Positions 9,497 through 21,242 of a DNA stretch of 64,000 nt are shown here, piece after piece; within the stretch, counting starts at the first letter, position 1; each line of letters starts with the position of its first letter. The stretch lies in assembly GCF_000948285.1 (NCBI RefSeq), contig NZ_JYBP01000003.1, positions 1,364,001 through 1,428,000 on the forward strand, in the 5' to 3' direction. A program made the translations under genes and the position numbers. This stretch comes from Geobacillus kaustophilus (GTDB taxonomy: Bacteria > Bacillota > Bacilli > Bacillales > Anoxybacillaceae). The notes under the pieces are model-generated. The model was not told the DNA's origin, did no database searches, and saw nothing but the letters and a program-made list of their open reading frames with translations.

Positions 9497-9508
9497 CATT
9501 GATAAAAT
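9480..9508 (+). promoter_or_regulatory. xynA promoter (-35 TTTACA, 17-base spacer, -10 TAAAAT)
   Basis: TTTACA at 9480-9485 and TAAAAT at 9503-9508 are 17 bases apart, 95 bases before the xynA ATG. The geometry against the operator is identical to that in three other promoters of the window. Confidence 0.65.
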
Positions 9509-9585
9509 AATGAAGCGGGAATGAAAGGTAGCAACTTGTGCCTTCTAAAAGGAAAACCCTTTCATCCCTATCAACCATATAATAA

Positions 9586-10827
<1,242 letters not shown>

Positions 10828-10860
10828 ACAGCCAAAAGCACATAGGTGTCTCCAGCAAAG

Positions 10861-10898
10861 AAGAGGATGTCTCAACAACAACGAGGCATCCTCTTTCT
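10861..10898 (+). terminator. xynA terminator
   Basis: A 13-bp stem, AAGAGGATGTCTC (10861-10873) with GAGGCATCCTCTT (10883-10895) including one G-U pair, 9-base loop, followed by TCT. It starts 34 bases after the xynA stop. Confidence 0.75.
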
Positions 10899-11073
10899 AA
10901 TATATGCCGTATTGAACGAATTCACTTCTATATCCGGTGTTTCATCGAGAAGACAAGCATCCTTTTAAACCAGCCTTTTTAATCGCTTGTGCTGACAACG
11001 CCTTAGTCCGCTTAAGCATCTTTTAAGCCTTGATGAATCTTTTCCTACGTCCCCTTAAGGGCAGGCGTTCCTA

Positions 11074-11715
11074 TCATCCCTCTTGTTTTCTGACCTGCAG
11101 CCTTTCTTCTGTTTTGCGAAATACACGCAATGCGCCGCTCATCACCACCAAGGCGAGCAAACTGATGCTGAAAAACGGGATCAGCCCTGGAATATACATC
11201 AATAAGACGAACAAGACCCCAACACTCATCAGCATCACGAGCGTCATGAGTGGATTGGCCATTCCAATGAGAAAGGCATATTTGATATATTGCCAAAAGC
11301 GCAATTCGTAATGCACATAGATCGGAAATACATATAAAAGCGTCACTGTATAAAAAATGAAAATGACCAGCAAAGCAACAGAAAACGGAAATCTCCATTC
11401 TATTGGCACGTGGGCGAGGTATAAAAGATCGATATAGAAAATATACGCTGCCGCCATCAACAAAAGCCCAATCCGGTTCGCCCGCCAAAATTCACCTTTA
11501 TACGTACGAACGAATGTTTTCAGCACTGGAACATCGTGATCGTGAAAGAGAAGCCACTTCCTTACGATCGTAAACAGCGCCACCGTCGCCGGCGCAATGC
11601 CGAGAATGACAAGGCCAAAGACGGTAAAGACAAGCCATAATAGATTGATGTATGCAAGTCTTGTAATCCATTCACAAGCCCGATACAACTTTCCATCTAG
11701 CAAACCGGTGCGCAT
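11074..11715 (-). CDS. YesL-like (DUF624) membrane protein
   Basis: Integral membrane protein of 213 residues with about five hydrophobic helices (near 25-50, 85-105, 110-135, 150-185 and 185-200). It begins with MRTGLLDGKLYRACEWITRLAYINLLWLVF, shortened here to the key points: the CEWI and NLLW motifs typical of YesL relatives, which are found in many Bacillaceae sugar-transport loci next to ABC permeases. ATG at 11715 has GGGTGG 7 bases upstream. It lies 86 bases downstream of uxuB past a terminator, so it may be read by leakage. The function of the family is unknown; its location suggests a link to uronate or oligosaccharide uptake. Confidence 0.75.
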   Translation of the reverse strand: MRTGLLDGKLYRACEWITRLAYINLLWLVFTVFGLVILGIAPATVALFTIVRKWLLFHDHDVPVLKTFVRTYKGEFWRANRIGLLLMAAAYIFYIDLLYLAHVPIEWRFPFSVALLVIFIFYTVTLLYVFPIYVHYELRFWQYIKYAFLIGMANPLMTLVMLMSVGVLFVLLMYIPGLIPFFSISLLALVVMSGALRVFRKTEERLQVRKQEG

Positions 11716-11768
11716 GATTCATCCACCCTTTTCGTCCTTTCTTGCTTTTTACCAGTATATCATAAGTC

Positions 11769-11800
11769 AAAAAAAGAGGGGAGGCTTTGTTTACCCTCCC
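11769..11800 (-). terminator. Terminator after uxuB
   Basis: On the minus strand GGGAGG and CCTCCC form a stem around a 10-base loop, followed by CTCTTTTTTT. It marks the end of the glucuronate gene cluster, although the YesL-like gene follows closely. Confidence 0.75.
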
Positions 11801-11801
11801 T

Positions 11802-12647
11802 TCAAACTCCGGCATAAGCCAAAAAGCCGCCATCAACAGGAACAGTCGTTCCAGTGACAAATCCGCTCATTTGATCATCCACAAGCCAAAGCAAAGTCCC
11901 CAGCAAGTCTTCCGGCTTGCCGAGCCGCCGCATTGGTGTATGCATCAAAATTTTTTTCGTCCGCTCTGTATACGATCCGTCAGGATGTTTCAAAAGATGT
12001 TCATTTTGTTTCGTCAAAAAGAACCCCGGGGCAATCGCATTGACGCGAACCCCGATCTCGGCGACATGCACAGCCAACCATTTCGTGAAGTTTTCAATTC
12101 CCGCTTTAGCCGCACTGTACGCCGGCACTTTCGTCATCGGCCGCGGAGCGCTCATCGAGGAAATATTAATGATGGTTCCCCCTCTGCCCACCATCTGTTT
12201 GAGAAAATGCTGCGTCGGGATGATCGTCCCAAGAATATTTAAATCAAAAACATAGGAAAACCCTTCTGTCGTCAAATCGAAAAACGTTGTAATGTCTTGA
12301 TTCTCTAGATCCTGCAACTCGAGTATTTCCTTTGTCGTAATGCCCTGCGGATGGTTTCCGCCTGCCCCATTAATCAGGACATCGCACGGCCCGTAAACGT
12401 CCGCTACCATTTCTGCCGCCTGTTTGACGCGTTCAACATCCAGAACATCGCACGAAATGGCCAGCGCCTCACCCCCTCGCTCTTCAATTTCATTCTTGAT
12501 TCTTTCAGCTTTCTCGAGCGTTCGGTTTAAAAGCGCCACTTTCATTCCTTGGCGGGCCAGCTCTTTCGCCATGCAGCTGCACAATACCCCACCCCCGCCC
12601 GTTACGACTGCTACCTTTCCTTTTAAACTTGGATGGATCGGGAGCAT
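11802..12647 (-). CDS. uxuB: D-mannonate oxidoreductase (fructuronate reductase), SDR type
   Basis: NAD(H)-dependent interconversion of D-fructuronate and D-mannonate, the second step of glucuronate breakdown. It is a short-chain dehydrogenase of 281 residues: nucleotide loop [15 protein letters not shown] near residue 16, NGAGGNHPQ near 95, catalytic Ser in INISSMSAP, and the YSAAKAG Tyr-Lys pair near 175-180. The long loop after NHPQ is typical of this branch. The start overlaps the end of uxuA by 25 bases, so translation is coupled. Order uxaC-uxuA-uxuB places it in the uronate operon. B. subtilis UxuB is similar in size, which supports the specific call. Confidence 0.9.
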   Translation of the reverse strand: MLPIHPSLKGKVAVVTGGGGVLCSCMAKELARQGMKVALLNRTLEKAERIKNEIEERGGEALAISCDVLDVERVKQAAEMVADVYGPCDVLINGAGGNHPQGITTKEILELQDLENQDITTFFDLTTEGFSYVFDLNILGTIIPTQHFLKQMVGRGGTIINISSMSAPRPMTKVPAYSAAKAGIENFTKWLAVHVAEIGVRVNAIAPGFFLTKQNEHLLKHPDGSYTERTKKILMHTPMRRLGKPEDLLGTLLWLVDDQMSGFVTGTTVPVDGGFLAYAGV

Positions 12648-13738
12648 GCCTTCTCACCTTCCTGCTTCTTTTTTTCATTCTCCAAACTATCCCAAATGCC
12701 AAGCAAGTACATAATGCCAAGCGCCCGGTCGTACAACCCGTAACCTGGACGAGCTTGTTCCCCCCAAATCATTCGGCCGTGATCTGGTCGAATGTACCCT
12801 TGAAAATCAGCTTCATGCAACGCTTTCACGATCTCGCATATATTCAACGAACCGTCGCAACTGCGATGAGACGTTTCCTCAAAATCGCCGTTCGCGTGAA
12901 TTTCGACATTCCGGACGTGGGCAAATGGTACTCGTCCCATTCGCAAAAAGTGGCGGAAAATGTCCGGAACATCGTTGGCCGGATTGGCTCCAAGCGATCC
13001 GGAGCATAATGTCAACCCGTTCGCCGGGCTGTTGACCATATGAACGATTCGATCCAAATTCTCCTTATTGGTCGCAATCCGCGGCAATCCGAACACCGAC
13101 CAGGGCGGATCATCAGGATGGAGAGCCATCCGAACGCCCCACTCTTCCGCTACTGGAACGATTTGTTCCAAAAAGTAACGCAAATGATCAAATAGATCAT
13201 CTTCGGTTACCCCTTTATATAGCGAAAAAAGAGGCTTGATTGTTTTCAAGCGTTCCGGTTCCCATCCCGGAAGCAAAAACCCGTTCGCTCCGCTTTCAAT
13301 GCGGCGGATCATTTCCTCCGGATCGATTTGTTCAATCTTTTGTTTCTCATAGGCGAGCACCGTCGACCCGTCAGGCCGCCTTTTGGCTAAATCAGAACGG
13401 GTCCAGTCAAAAATCGGCATAAAGTTGTAACAAATCACTTTCACTCCTGCTCTCGCCAAGTTGCGAATCGTTTGTTTATAGTTTTCAATATATCGATCTC
13501 GCGAGGGTAAACCAAGTTTAATATCTTCGTGGACGTTGACGCTCTCAATGACTTCAAGATGAAATCCTTTTTCATTTACCTGCCGTTTGAGTTCCAATAT
13601 ATCATCAAGCGGCCATACTTCACCGACTGGAATATGATATAGAGCTCCAACGATTCCTTCAACTCCTGGAATTTGCCGAATATGATCTAATGAAACAGTA
13701 TCATGTTCCTTTCCGAACCAGCGAAACGTCATTTTCAT
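12623..13738 (-). CDS. uxuA: D-mannonate dehydratase
   Basis: Dehydrates D-mannonate to 2-keto-3-deoxygluconate using a divalent metal in a TIM barrel; cytoplasmic. It has 371 residues when started at ATG 13738, the length I recall for the Geobacillus enzyme. Metal and active-site motifs are FRWFG at the start, [30 protein letters not shown] and [11 protein letters not shown]. An earlier GTG overlaps the stop of uxaC and gives six extra residues. It starts 7 bases after uxaC and overlaps uxuB, forming a tightly packed uxaC-uxuA-uxuB unit. Confidence 0.95.
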   Translation of the reverse strand: MKMTFRWFGKEHDTVSLDHIRQIPGVEGIVGALYHIPVGEVWPLDDILELKRQVNEKGFHLEVIESVNVHEDIKLGLPSRDRYIENYKQTIRNLARAGVKVICYNFMPIFDWTRSDLAKRRPDGSTVLAYEKQKIEQIDPEEMIRRIESGANGFLLPGWEPERLKTIKPLFSLYKGVTEDDLFDHLRYFLEQIVPVAEEWGVRMALHPDDPPWSVFGLPRIATNKENLDRIVHMVNSPANGLTLCSGSLGANPANDVPDIFRHFLRMGRVPFAHVRNVEIHANGDFEETSHRSCDGSLNICEIVKALHEADFQGYIRPDHGRMIWGEQARPGYGLYDRALGIMYLLGIWDSLENEKKKQEGEKACSRSIQV

Positions 13739-13745
13739 TCTGATC

Positions 13746-15161
13746 TCATCCCCCACTCACGCCGACTTGAAAGTATTGTTTCGCGTTGAAGTAACATACA
13801 TCTTGAACGATTTTCCCTAAAAAATCATAGTCTTGCGGCACCTCTCCTTTTTCAATCCATGAACCGATCAAATTGCATACAATTCTGCGAAAATACTCGT
13901 GGCGTACATAAGACACAAAACTCCTTGAATCGGTCAACATTCCGACAAACGTGCTGAACACACCGACATTGGCAAGATCCGTCAAGTGTCTGATGATGCC
14001 ATCTTGATGATCATTGAACCACCAAGCTGCGCCAAATTGAACTTTCCCTTTTACTCCTTCTGATTGAAAATTGCCGACCGTTGAGGCGACAATATAGTTA
14101 TAAGCAGGGTTTAATGTGTACACAATCGTTTTTGGCAGTTGATCGCGACACTCTAGCTCATTAAGAAAGGCATTTAACGGCTGGGCAAGGAAAAAGTCAT
14201 GAATCGAATCATATCCTGTATTCGGACCAAGACGCTGAAACATCTTTTCATTTGTATTTCGAATCGAACCGATGTGCAGCTGCATCACCCAACCAAGCGA
14301 GTGGTACAATCGGGCTAAGAAGCATAAAGTGAAAGTTTTATATTTTTCCTCCTCCTCACGGCTGAGGACAAATCCATTTTTTCGTTTTTGAAAAATATCG
14401 TTTGCTTCCTTCCATCCGCATTCTGAATACGGCATCGATTCTAAGCCGTGATCAGCCATCCGGCATCCTTTCTCGTGAAAATAACGCACTCGGCTTTCAA
14501 TGGCTTGCAGCAGCTGATTGTAATCATGAATCGGCAGACCAGCTGCTTCCCCTAGCTTTCCCACATAGTCTAAAAACGAAGGGCGGTTGATTTCAATGAC
14601 TGCATCAGGACGAAAAGACGGAACAATCTTTACTGGAAATGATGGATCTTGGGCGATTGCCTGATGATCAGCTAAATCATCGAGCGGATCGTCCGTTGTC
14701 CCAATCCACTCCACATTAGATTTGACCATGAAAGAGCGGGCTGAGAATCCTTCCTGTCTCAATAAAGCGTTGCAATGATCCCAAATTTCGCGCCACGTCC
14801 GCTCATTCAGAAGAGCATCCACTTGAAAATAGCGTTTTAGCTCTAAATGTGTCCAATGATAGAGTGGATTCCCGATGCAATACGGCACCGTTTTCGCCCA
14901 TGCTTGAAACTTTTCCTCTGGAGAGGCGTTTCCGGTAATATACTTTTCTTCGACTCCCATCGCCCGCATCGCCCGCCATTTGTAATGATCCCCCTCGAGC
15001 CAAAGCTCCGTCATATCATGAAACCGCCGGTCTTCCGCAATCTCTTTTGCGCTCAAATGGCAGTGATAATCAATAATCGGCAATGATTTCGCATAGTCAT
15101 GGTACAACACTTCGGCATGCTTGTTTTGCAACAAAAAATTTTCATGAATGAACGGCTGCAC
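13746..15161 (-). CDS. uxaC: Glucuronate isomerase
   Basis: Isomerises D-glucuronate to D-fructuronate (and usually galacturonate to tagaturonate); amidohydrolase-like barrel in the cytoplasm. It has 471 residues with the metal motif [14 protein letters not shown] near residue 30, [32 protein letters not shown] and [11 protein letters not shown]. The GTG at 15161 is taken as start because GGAGGG is 7 bases upstream and the protein then begins [12 protein letters not shown], the usual family beginning. It follows uxuR by 36 bases and is probably cotranscribed with it. It takes the glucuronate released by AguA. Confidence 0.95.
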   Translation of the reverse strand: MQPFIHENFLLQNKHAEVLYHDYAKSLPIIDYHCHLSAKEIAEDRRFHDMTELWLEGDHYKWRAMRAMGVEEKYITGNASPEEKFQAWAKTVPYCIGNPLYHWTHLELKRYFQVDALLNERTWREIWDHCNALLRQEGFSARSFMVKSNVEWIGTTDDPLDDLADHQAIAQDPSFPVKIVPSFRPDAVIEINRPSFLDYVGKLGEAAGLPIHDYNQLLQAIESRVRYFHEKGCRMADHGLESMPYSECGWKEANDIFQKRKNGFVLSREEEEKYKTFTLCFLARLYHSLGWVMQLHIGSIRNTNEKMFQRLGPNTGYDSIHDFFLAQPLNAFLNELECRDQLPKTIVYTLNPAYNYIVASTVGNFQSEGVKGKVQFGAAWWFNDHQDGIIRHLTDLANVGVFSTFVGMLTDSRSFVSYVRHEYFRRIVCNLIGSWIEKGEVPQDYDFLGKIVQDVCYFNAKQYFQVGVSGG

Positions 15162-15197
15162 ACTGTCTCCCTCCCGCAAAGCGAAACTTCCAACAAC

Positions 15198-15896
15198 TTA
15201 TACAAAATAATGAGGATACTGCCTTTTTAGTACGTCTTTTTCAATTTCGACAAGCCGCAAATGTTCTTCCATCACCTGATGCACTTTCTCTGCCTCTTTA
15301 TTCGCAATTAACCGATAAATTTGCTTGTGATGGGAAATAATAATGTCCCAATCAAGATCGGATGATAGTCTCAGTACACGCAAACGATTGAAATGACTGT
15401 TTAAACTTTGCACCATTTTCCACGAGCGCGACATTCGGCAGCCATCGTAAATGAGCTGATGGAACTTTTCATCAAGCTCAAACAACTCAAGAAAATTTCC
15501 TTTTTCGGCACACAACTCTTGCATCGCAATATTCTTCTCCATTTCAAATAGATGATCTTGACGCAATTTCGTACAAGCTAAAACGGCCACTTCTTTCTCG
15601 ACAACCTCGCGGATAAAGCGCCCTTCCTCCACATGTTCCAAGTTGATGCGCGAAACAATGGTTCCGCTTTGCGGAATAATATCAAGCAATTCTTCTTGCG
15701 CCAGTTTGAGAAATGCTTCCCGCACCGGGGTGCGGCTAATATGCAATTGCTCAGCAATTTCCTTTTCGGAAATTTTTGTTCCTGGTTCCAACTCAAGGCG
15801 CAAAATCTTTTCCTTTAGCATCTCGTACAACTGGTCGCGCGCTGAACCCCTGACAGAACTTTTAATTTGTTGGCTTTGTTGGGCAGTAAAGATCAC
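15198..15896 (-). CDS. uxuR: GntR/FadR-family repressor of uronate genes
   Basis: Transcription factor of 232 residues. A winged helix-turn-helix spans about 18-85 (EKEIAEQLHISRTPVREAFLKL, cut here to its key Arg-Thr-Pro-Val-Arg). The C-terminal FCD ligand domain spans about 95-225 with D-x3-H (FELDEKFHQLIYDG) and later His residues for a metal-bound uronate. The start is GTG at 15896 with AAGGGG 9 bases upstream. The gene has its own promoter after kdgA and a perfect ATACTAGTAT palindrome in its leader, so autoregulation is likely. I infer that it also binds the larger palindromes before aguE. The name follows T-6 usage. Confidence 0.88.
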   Translation of the reverse strand: MIFTAQQSQQIKSSVRGSARDQLYEMLKEKILRLELEPGTKISEKEIAEQLHISRTPVREAFLKLAQEELLDIIPQSGTIVSRINLEHVEEGRFIREVVEKEVAVLACTKLRQDHLFEMEKNIAMQELCAEKGNFLELFELDEKFHQLIYDGCRMSRSWKMVQSLNSHFNRLRVLRLSSDLDWDIIISHHKQIYRLIANKEAEKVHQVMEEHLRLVEIEKDVLKRQYPHYFV

Positions 15897-15918
15897 CGTG
15901 CGATTCCCCTTTTCTTAT

Positions 15919-15928
15919 ATACTAGTAT
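15919..15928. promoter_or_regulatory. UxuR operator in the uxuR leader
   Basis: Perfect 10-bp palindrome ATACTAGTAT, 23 bases before the uxuR start codon. It shares ACTAGT with the larger operators before aguE. Confidence 0.6.
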
Positions 15929-15968
15929 GGCAGTGAGAAAGTACATCCATGATCATGTGTTTTCTTCC

Positions 15969-15997
15969 AATGTAGGAAAGAACATATTTCCTGTCAA
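15969..15997 (-). promoter_or_regulatory. Internal promoter of uxuR-uxaC-uxuA-uxuB
   Basis: Minus strand consensus TTGACA (15992-15997), 17 bases, TACATT (15969-15974), in the 114-base gap after kdgA. It would let the regulator and isomerase genes be transcribed without the upstream agu genes. Confidence 0.55.
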
Positions 15998-16010
15998 ATT
16001 TCTTAGCGAT

Positions 16011-16658
16011 TCATTCCACATTCTCTCCCCTCTCCTTGTGCACAATCGAGATCCATTGAGCTGCCCGTTCGGCAATAATCTTCCACTGATCGTTTTCCAA
16101 TGCCCCTTCAACCTTCACTAACGAGTTCCCGACACCGATGGCATCCACTCCCGCTTTTATATACTCTCCGGCCGTTTTCAGATTGATTCCTCCAGTTGCG
16201 ATGAGGGGGATGTGGGGGAGCGGCTCCTTTATGCTTCGAATATAGTTTGGCCCAAACACATGGGCAGGAAATACTTTCACCATATCAGCCCCGTGCTGAA
16301 AAGCATTCACAATTTCGGTCGGCGTCAATCCTCCTGCAATACTGACAACCCGATTTTGTTTTGCCACCTGAATCACGTCAATGGAAAGGGAGGGAGAAAC
16401 GATAAACCGCGCTCCAGCTGCAATCGCCCGCCGCGCCGTTTCAGCATCCAGCACCGTTCCCGCCCCGATCAACACATCTTTCAGTTCCCTTGCAGCCTTT
16501 TCCAACGCGGCCAAAGCCCCAGCTGTTTCCATCGTAATTTCCATGATTGGAATGCCTCCCTGCCGCAAAGCCAATGACAGCGGAAGAACAGTATCAACCG
16601 TCGCACCGCGGACGACTGGAATGACGCCAATCTCTCGAATCATTTGGACTGCCTTCAT
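16011..16658 (-). CDS. kdgA: 2-keto-3-deoxy-6-phosphogluconate aldolase
   Basis: Class I aldolase that splits KDPG into pyruvate and glyceraldehyde 3-phosphate, the end of the glucuronate route. It has 215 residues in a single TIM barrel. Diagnostic sites are IMEITMET (catalytic Glu), GAGTVLDAE, SPSLSIDV, the Schiff-base Lys in GADMVKVFPA and ATGGINLKT. ATG at 16658 follows AAAGGAG. It lies 15 bases after kdgK. The uxuR gene follows after a 114-base gap with its own promoter. Confidence 0.95.
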   Translation of the reverse strand: MKAVQMIREIGVIPVVRGATVDTVLPLSLALRQGGIPIMEITMETAGALAALEKAARELKDVLIGAGTVLDAETARRAIAAGARFIVSPSLSIDVIQVAKQNRVVSIAGGLTPTEIVNAFQHGADMVKVFPAHVFGPNYIRSIKEPLPHIPLIATGGINLKTAGEYIKAGVDAIGVGNSLVKVEGALENDQWKIIAERAAQWISIVHKERGENVE

Positions 16659-16673
16659 GTAGATTCATCTCCT

Positions 16674-17627
16674 TTACCGCGCAACATCTTCCCCTCGCTG
16701 ATCTATCAGACGCTCGACGTCATCGCGTTCCGGCATGCCATCAGCATCCCCCTCGACCATTGTCACAAGCGCGCCGACTGCATTCGCTCGCTGCACCGCT
16801 TCTGTTAAACGAAGTCCTTCAAGCAGTCCGGATAGCAGCCCAGCGGCAAACCCATCCCCAGCACCGACAGGGTCGATTACCCTTTCAACAGGAAACCCTG
16901 GAACATACTCATGATGCGCATTCGTAAAATAATGCGCCCCATTTGCGCCTAGTTTAATGACAACGAGCGAAGCGCCCATGCCAAGCAGCCGTCTTCCCCA
17001 TTCCTCAACCGATTGTTTTCCGAATAAAAACGATGCCTCAGCTTCTCCGGGCAGAACCACATCTGATTCAGCTGCCATGCGAAGCATCACTTCCTTGGCC
17101 CGATCCGCTTCATTCCATAGTTTCAACCGCAAATTCGGATCAAAAACGATTTTCACCCCGTGACGACGAGCGATCGCCATGGCGGCAAAGATCGTCTCAC
17201 AGCAATTCTCGCTTAACGCCGGAGTGATTCCCGTAATATGCAAATACTTTGCCTCTGCGATATATTTCTCATCCAAGTCGGCAGGCGTCAGCCTGCTCGC
17301 CGCTGATCCTTTGCGATAGTAATACACCCGCGTATCGTTTGGACGTCTTTGTTCCTTAAAGTAAATGCCGGTCGGCGCTTCCCCATCCATTTTTACCCGG
17401 CTGACATCCACCCCTTCACCTTGCAGGAAAGACAAAATCGCCTTTCCAAACTCATCGCTTCCGACCTTGCTGATCCATCCTACACGATGGCCTAATCGAG
17501 CAAGGCCGACAGCGACATTGGATTCCGCTCCGCCAATCCGCATAGTAAAGGTGGTCGCCTGTCTCATCAAGCCGACGCTTGTTGGTGTAAATACGGCCAT
17601 CGATTCGCCAATGGTGACTACGTCCAT
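16674..17627 (-). CDS. kdgK: 2-keto-3-deoxygluconate kinase, PfkB family
   Basis: Phosphorylates KDG to KDPG with ATP. It has 317 residues of the ribokinase fold: N-terminal GESMAVFTP, the first signature region RIGGAESNVAVGLARLG near residue 31, substrate-binding VYYYRKGSAAS, and the C-terminal catalytic DPVGAGDGFAAGLL with the Asp base near residue 255. ATG at 17627 has GGAGGG upstream. It sits between xynB and kdgA in the agu operon, which supports KDG rather than another sugar as substrate. Confidence 0.93.
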   Translation of the reverse strand: MDVVTIGESMAVFTPTSVGLMRQATTFTMRIGGAESNVAVGLARLGHRVGWISKVGSDEFGKAILSFLQGEGVDVSRVKMDGEAPTGIYFKEQRRPNDTRVYYYRKGSAASRLTPADLDEKYIAEAKYLHITGITPALSENCCETIFAAMAIARRHGVKIVFDPNLRLKLWNEADRAKEVMLRMAAESDVVLPGEAEASFLFGKQSVEEWGRRLLGMGASLVVIKLGANGAHYFTNAHHEYVPGFPVERVIDPVGAGDGFAAGLLSGLLEGLRLTEAVQRANAVGALVTMVEGDADGMPERDDVERLIDQRGEDVAR

Positions 17628-17658
17628 CTCGTCCCTCCAAAACCACTTTAGTAATCTT

Positions 17659-19170
17659 TCATGAAGAATACGATGTCATTTCACCATCATCTAAGCCGAC
17701 ATATGTGCTTGTCTCATCTCGAACTTGCTCAATCTCGATTAATGTCACTTCGTTTTTTGATAGGACAATAGATAAATGAATCACACCGTCCGTTGCCCGT
17801 CTCTGCTCCGTCATCACATGAGGCTGCGCCACTTGACGCAACGTTTCCACCGCTTGACGGCTTGGAAAGCGGGGACGCCCCATCTGTTTCCAAACTCTCC
17901 ACGCGTTCCCGTACTGCTCATTGACGATTTGCCGCTTGATAAAAACAACTGAAAATGAAACTGGAATCACCAGCTGCACTTCTTTTGTAAATCCTTCTCC
18001 TTTTTCCATCACTAAATTCCAAAGCACTGCGGCAATCGATCCATCTTTCCGCCTTGTCACAATCATCTCTGCGTCACGATACAACAGTTCGTCGCCTAGA
18101 GCATTAAAGAACGTAAACGCATGAAATGTCGGTTTGGGAATCGAGTGAAGCGCAACTAGACCGAACCCACCGTGAAACAACGCCTTCGGAACATCCATTT
18201 CCTCAAACACATCGCTGAACGTCCAATACGAAAACGAGTCGACGTAATCTCCCCCCTCACTTAAAATACGGGCAATGTACGCTGCGTTGAGCGCTGTATC
18301 ATGAATCGGGTTGATGGGGCTGTACGATGTATTATATTCGGTAATATGCAACGGCAAATGCGGAAACGGAGACTGGCGAATCAAGGCGCGCACCGTTTTG
18401 AATTGCTCCAACATATCTTCTGGCGGCTCAAGTTCTTGGTAGTAATATTCAAACGTTTTCTTATGCGGCGCCTTCGATGTATAAGCATGACGACTGACAA
18501 AATCAACAGGCACCTCACGTTCGGCGCAAAAGTGGAGAAAATCCGTAATCCATTCATCGCTCCCTCCGCAAATAGCCGGTCCCCCGACTTGCAAATGAGG
18601 ATCAACGCTTTTTACCGCCCTGGCTGTCACCTCGTACAGCTTAAAATACTCCTGTTTGTCGGCGTCTTTCCAAAAGTTCACTAAATTAGGTTCATTCCAC
18701 ACCTCAAATGGCCATGTCCGCACTTCCTCAATCCCGTATCGCTCAACGAAATGGGAAACGACCGCTACGATAAGATCACGCCACTTGTTATAATCTTTCG
18801 GGGGTGTAACGTTGCCTTTCCAATAAAAGACGGTTTGATCTCCTGAAGCAAGCGCACTTGGCATAAACCCAAGTTCAATAAACGGCCGGATATTCAACGC
18901 TAAATAAGAATCAACAATTCGGTCGACGTACGTAAAGTTATAAAACGGCTTCATTTCCCCATCGATTTCGACTTCTCGATAAATTCCAACATCATCGGAA
19001 AGCAAGCCATGACCGCGGATGTATCGAAACCCTATTTTCTCTTGCACGAGTTTCAAGTGGTCCAAATACTCCTTTTGCAAAGCAAGGCCAAGCCGCCCAG
19101 TTCCAACGCAAAATTTCCAATTCTTTTTAAACTTTTCCCTCCCGTTGCTTGGCACGTTTACAACCTTCAT
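17659..19170 (-). CDS. xynB: GH39 beta-D-xylosidase
   Basis: Retaining exo-xylosidase, cytoplasmic, acting on the xylo-oligomers left after AguA removes methylglucuronic acid. The 503 residues give a TIM barrel (about 15-330) plus a C-terminal beta-sandwich. The acid/base is E160 in FEVWNEPN and the nucleophile E278 in HITEYNTS, the same positions as T-6 XynB1. There is no signal peptide. ATG at 19170 has GGGGAGAGG in front. It lies 15 bases after aguA and 31 before kdgK, so it belongs to the aguEFG-aguA transcript. Confidence 0.96.
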   Translation of the reverse strand: MKVVNVPSNGREKFKKNWKFCVGTGRLGLALQKEYLDHLKLVQEKIGFRYIRGHGLLSDDVGIYREVEIDGEMKPFYNFTYVDRIVDSYLALNIRPFIELGFMPSALASGDQTVFYWKGNVTPPKDYNKWRDLIVAVVSHFVERYGIEEVRTWPFEVWNEPNLVNFWKDADKQEYFKLYEVTARAVKSVDPHLQVGGPAICGGSDEWITDFLHFCAEREVPVDFVSRHAYTSKAPHKKTFEYYYQELEPPEDMLEQFKTVRALIRQSPFPHLPLHITEYNTSYSPINPIHDTALNAAYIARILSEGGDYVDSFSYWTFSDVFEEMDVPKALFHGGFGLVALHSIPKPTFHAFTFFNALGDELLYRDAEMIVTRRKDGSIAAVLWNLVMEKGEGFTKEVQLVIPVSFSVVFIKRQIVNEQYGNAWRVWKQMGRPRFPSRQAVETLRQVAQPHVMTEQRRATDGVIHLSIVLSKNEVTLIEIEQVRDETSTYVGLDDGEMTSYSS

Positions 19171-19185
19171 GCTCCTCTCCCCTAT

Positions 19186-21225
19186 TCACCGATAAATTTT
19201 CCGCCCGTATTGGTCGTCTATTCCTGACTTCCGGTAAAAGTACGTATTGATGACATCTCGCCATTCTTTAGCATGTTCCACTTGGATCGTCAATCGTTCC
19301 AATACATCATGATACCGTTTTTCGTCGATTTTCCCTTTCAGTTGTTCCCATCGTTTCCGCAGCTGTTTCGCCTGCTCAACCCCTTCAAAATGAGTATTGT
19401 AAATATGTTGAATGACCGTTTCCCCTGAATGCAGCCGATGAGTGTACGGAACGTGATGGAAAAACAAGAGCAGCTCATCCGGACAAGTGTCGAGCGACTC
19501 ATACATCGCTGCATTTTCTGGAAAGTATTGTGCCGTATATCCTGTTCCCGTAGCAACCGTCCGGTCAACACCGATCCCGTCGCGGTCGGCATAATGGTAC
19601 GTCCCCCAATGCGAATATTCATATCCATCCACATTAGGACCATAATGGTGCCCTGGGTTCACCATCCAGCCGACGCCAAGCGGAGAGGTGTAGTTTTCAT
19701 AAATTCTCCACGAAGATAGAAGCATCCAACTGATCGTCTCGACGACTCGTGAATCATCCCCAAACGTTTGCACAACCCATTCGTTGGCAATTTCTTCGGC
19801 AGACAAATCCGGATTCCAAGCGAGCCGCCCAAATCCATACAAGTTTGCTTGCGCCAACGTATGCCCAGTCCAGTTTGGGTCATTGCCAATATTAGATACC
19901 CCTGCGATCCCGCTGTATCGATAGTCAAATAGCGAGCCATCAATTACCTTTTTTACTTTCGACCCTTTGCCCTTCGCATACGTATCAAATTCAAGCGTTT
20001 CTTTCCACTGTGGAATCAAGAAGCATAAATGTTTTTGCTGTCCTGTATATTCCTGGGTGATTTGAACCTCCATCATTTGATTGGTTTTCGGCATGGCGCC
20101 AAATAACGGAGAAACCGGCTCCCTTACTTGAAAATCCATTGGGCCGTTTTTAATTTGCAAGATGACATTCTCGCGAAACTGTCCATCCAATGGCTTAAAG
20201 TGATCATATGCGGCTTTTGCCCGATCGGTCGTCCGATCGCGCCAATCCTGCTGGCAGTTATAAACAAAACATCTCCAAATGACGAGCCCCCCAAACGGCG
20301 CTAACGCTTCCGCCAACATGTTTGCTCCTTCCGCGTGATCGCGCCCATACGTAAAGGGACCAGGACGAAACTCGGAATCCGCTTTGACTACAAAGCCGCC
20401 AAAATCAGGAATATATTGATAAATACGTTTCGCCGTTTCCTTCCACCACCTTCGCACCTCGGGATCAAGCGGATCTGCTGTTGGAAGCCCGCCAATCTCA
20501 ATCGGGCTTGCGTAGTTGATACTTAAAAATGTTTTGATTCCGTAGGTTCGGAAGATATCCGCTACTTCCGCCACGTCAGGCAAAAAGTGATCGGTGATGA
20601 GTTTCGTTTCGGTTTTGTGTACATTGACATTGTTGATGGAGATGGCGTTAATACCCACAGAAGCAAGCAATCGTGCATAATCTTTTATCCGTTGGTTTTG
20701 TTTCACAAACTGGTCAGCGACAAAGAAAATCGACCGACCAGCATATCCACGCTCAATGCTGCCATCCATATTGTCCCAATGATTGATCATGCGCAACCGG
20801 TTTTTTGGCTGCTCGATGATGGACAGTTGGGCGATGTTCTCACCCATTTGCAATAATCGGAGGAAATGAAAGACACCATACAACACACCAGCATCTGTTT
20901 TCCCAATAATGTAGATACGGAACGGGCCATCGTCGACATCCGATCGAATCACATACCCTTCAGGATGAACAAGCGTTCCCTCTAATGGTCGCTCGAACTC
21001 TTCATCTTCAAGCGTCCCAAGCCAAATCGAATTAGCTGTTTCATTTACTTCCTGCACCACTTGCGGCTCAATCTCCATCATCGAACGAAGCCCTTTTTGG
21101 AGTTCTTCCACGGCTGCTTGAAAAATTGGCGATGTTCTTTTCGCCACAATCTCCTCAAACCGTAATCGACTATATTGATCCTTCCGCTCATACCGCAGCC
21201 AACAAGGTTCGTATCCCGCCGTCAT
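19186..21225 (-). CDS. aguA: GH67 alpha-glucuronidase
   Basis: Removes 4-O-methylglucuronic or glucuronic acid from the non-reducing end of imported aldouronic acids; inverting, cytoplasmic and dimeric in relatives. The 679 residues match T-6 AguA in length. The acid E285 lies in [12 protein letters not shown] and the bases D364 ([10 protein letters not shown]) and E392 (QITQEYTG) are in place. An N-terminal domain (about 1-140), barrel (about 140-460) and C-terminal helical part are consistent with the family. ATG at 21225 follows AGGAGGAG. It lies 17 bases after aguG. The product feeds the Uxa/Uxu/Kdg enzymes encoded downstream on the same strand. Confidence 0.97.
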   Translation of the reverse strand: MTAGYEPCWLRYERKDQYSRLRFEEIVAKRTSPIFQAAVEELQKGLRSMMEIEPQVVQEVNETANSIWLGTLEDEEFERPLEGTLVHPEGYVIRSDVDDGPFRIYIIGKTDAGVLYGVFHFLRLLQMGENIAQLSIIEQPKNRLRMINHWDNMDGSIERGYAGRSIFFVADQFVKQNQRIKDYARLLASVGINAISINNVNVHKTETKLITDHFLPDVAEVADIFRTYGIKTFLSINYASPIEIGGLPTADPLDPEVRRWWKETAKRIYQYIPDFGGFVVKADSEFRPGPFTYGRDHAEGANMLAEALAPFGGLVIWRCFVYNCQQDWRDRTTDRAKAAYDHFKPLDGQFRENVILQIKNGPMDFQVREPVSPLFGAMPKTNQMMEVQITQEYTGQQKHLCFLIPQWKETLEFDTYAKGKGSKVKKVIDGSLFDYRYSGIAGVSNIGNDPNWTGHTLAQANLYGFGRLAWNPDLSAEEIANEWVVQTFGDDSRVVETISWMLLSSWRIYENYTSPLGVGWMVNPGHHYGPNVDGYEYSHWGTYHYADRDGIGVDRTVATGTGYTAQYFPENAAMYESLDTCPDELLLFFHHVPYTHRLHSGETVIQHIYNTHFEGVEQAKQLRKRWEQLKGKIDEKRYHDVLERLTIQVEHAKEWRDVINTYFYRKSGIDDQYGRKIYR

Positions 21226-21242
21226 GTCGAATTCTCCTCCTG

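Noticed and set aside
11010-11028. Hairpin GCTTAA/TTAAGC downstream of the YesL-like gene
   Set aside because: Only 6 AT-rich pairs and no T run; too weak to call a terminator.
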